Shown here piece after piece: positions 6,120 to 6,383 of a DNA stretch of 6,383 nt. This DNA is from JBDNFP01 sp041689775 (GTDB lineage: Bacteria; Bacteroidota; Bacteroidia; Cytophagales; Spirosomataceae). The number at the start of each line of letters is the position of its first letter. The first letter of the stretch is position 1. The notes beneath the pieces are model-generated. The model was not told the DNA's origin. It saw only the letters and a list, made by a program, of their open reading frames with translations, and ran no database searches. The stretch lies in contig JBDNFP010000058.1 in NCBI GenBank assembly GCA_041689775.1, positions 1 through 6,383 of the forward strand, in the 5' to 3' direction. The translations under genes were made by a program, and so were the position numbers.

Positions 6120-6229
6120 AGAGTCAGTCGTTAAGCTAATTGAATCTCACCCGCTCGGGCGGCCCCGTCGAAAAAGCTTATGAAAGAGAAATTCTCTCCC
6201 ATGACTGACTCTCACGGGGCAGCCCGCGC
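6120..6229 (+). repeat. Two interleaved inverted repeats (a-b-a'-b') in the transposase leader
   Basis: Pair a is 6120-6131 with 6201-6212: 12 consecutive pairs in RNA, including one G-U, with core GAGTCAGTC/GACTGACTC. Pair b is 6153-6168 with 6214-6229: 14 of 16 pairs, with core CGGGCGGCCCCGT/ACGGGGCAGCCCG carrying one mismatch. Because the arms alternate, an RNA can form an H-type pseudoknot or switch between two hairpins. Smaller local stems fit inside: TAAGCT/AGCTTA (6132-6137 with 6175-6180), CCGC-TCGG-GCGG (6151-6162), and AGAG/CTCT (6185-6188 with 6194-6197). Stem a covers ATG 6201. Confidence 0.6.
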
Positions 6230-6237
6230 TGTGGTAA

Positions 6238-6383
6238 TTTGTCGAAAAAATAATTGACAACAAAAGAGCCAGGCAACATTCTTTACGCACCATTGTTGAT
6301 GCAATCCTCTGGATCAACGTAACAGGCTCTCAATGGAGAAATATGGACAGTAAGTATCCTCCCTGGCAAACGGTCTATTATTA
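6238..6383 (+). pseudogene. IS5-family (DUF4096-type) transposase, 5' part, start missing
   Basis: After TAA at 6235-6237 the frame reads FVEKIIDNKRARQHSLR, then TIVDAILWINVTGSQWRNM, then DSKYPPWQTVYY to the edge. The pattern W-x-x-(I/V)EKII, RxxSLRxIVDAILW, TGxQWRN, PPWQTVYYY is the N-terminal domain of IS5-family DDE transposases. The catalytic Asp and Glu residues would lie beyond the window. The Trp codon expected at the family's start (TGG 6232-6234) directly precedes the TAA, and no ATG, GTG or TTG occurs in frame before ATG 6343, inside the conserved domain. ATG 6201 opens a different frame (MTDSHGAARAVVICRKNN, stop at 6257), whose MTDS resembles the usual family start. This suggests a frame-changing insertion plus a nonsense codon. 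Family call is strong; whether it is dead or expressed by recoding is not decided. Confidence 0.72.

Larger units (their letters stand above)
6120..6383 (+). mobile_element. Left part of an IS5-family insertion sequence (runs off right edge)
   Basis: From about 6120 the sequence carries an end-like GAGTCAGTC motif, a structured leader, and then an IS5-family transposase reading rightward to the window edge. Only the left part is visible, so neither the matching right terminal inverted repeat nor the target duplication can be checked, and the exact left boundary is a guess. The leader (6120-6229) contains two interleaved inverted repeats described separately. The element lies about 130 bp after the secreted-protein gene and breaks no visible gene. 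Confidence 0.65.

Noticed and set aside
6120..6229. A known self-cleaving ribozyme or riboswitch in the interleaved repeats
   Set aside because: I could not find hammerhead (CUGAUGA/GAAA) or HDV-like core features, or any familiar aptamer core. Only the pairing geometry supports a structured RNA.

Overview
The window looks like ordinary chromosome from a Bacteroidota species, most likely of the order Cytophagales (Spirosoma/Dyadobacter-like). The evidence is: a PorZ-type component of the type IX secretion system (T9SS), a short Bacteroidota-style Crp regulator, a secreted protein made of tandem beta-sandwich repeats, a GcvT whose wording is typical of that order, perfect TAnnTTTG promoter cores, and the absence of Shine-Dalgarno sequences. 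The genus is an inference; no rRNA is present.

Layout. Six genes lie head to tail on the minus strand from about 5375 down to position 1. In order of transcription they are gcvT (aminomethyltransferase), comB (2-phosphosulfolactate phosphatase family), a 614-residue secreted repeat protein, a Crp/Fnr-family regulator, a YjbQ/UPF0047 protein, and the first 153 codons of porZ, which runs off the left edge. The last three are packed tightly (12-bp gap, then an ATGA overlap) and look like one transcription unit. gcvT and comB are separated by a hairpin followed by a T-run, which may act as a partial terminator. On the plus strand, a small secreted protein of unknown function (5532-5990) is divergent from gcvT. 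The 156-bp region between them holds two outward-facing promoter cores placed almost symmetrically around a small palindrome.

The right end (5991-6383) is different. A hairpin with a T-run follows the secreted gene. From about 6120 the sequence becomes the left end of an insertion sequence carrying the 5' part of an IS5-family (DUF4096-type) transposase. That transposase frame has no normal start and has an in-frame TAA just before the recognisable protein, so as seen here it is either broken or expressed in an unusual way. In front of it lie two long inverted repeats that interleave (a-b-a'-b'), a geometry that gives an H-type pseudoknot or two mutually exclusive hairpins in RNA. One of them would bury the only nearby ATG. 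This is the most unusual structure in the window.

Functionally, gcvT is one-carbon housekeeping, porZ serves protein secretion and surface attachment, and the repeat protein and the small secreted protein are envelope or extracellular products. I see no CRISPR array, defence system, tRNA or rRNA, and no clearly new multi-gene system.
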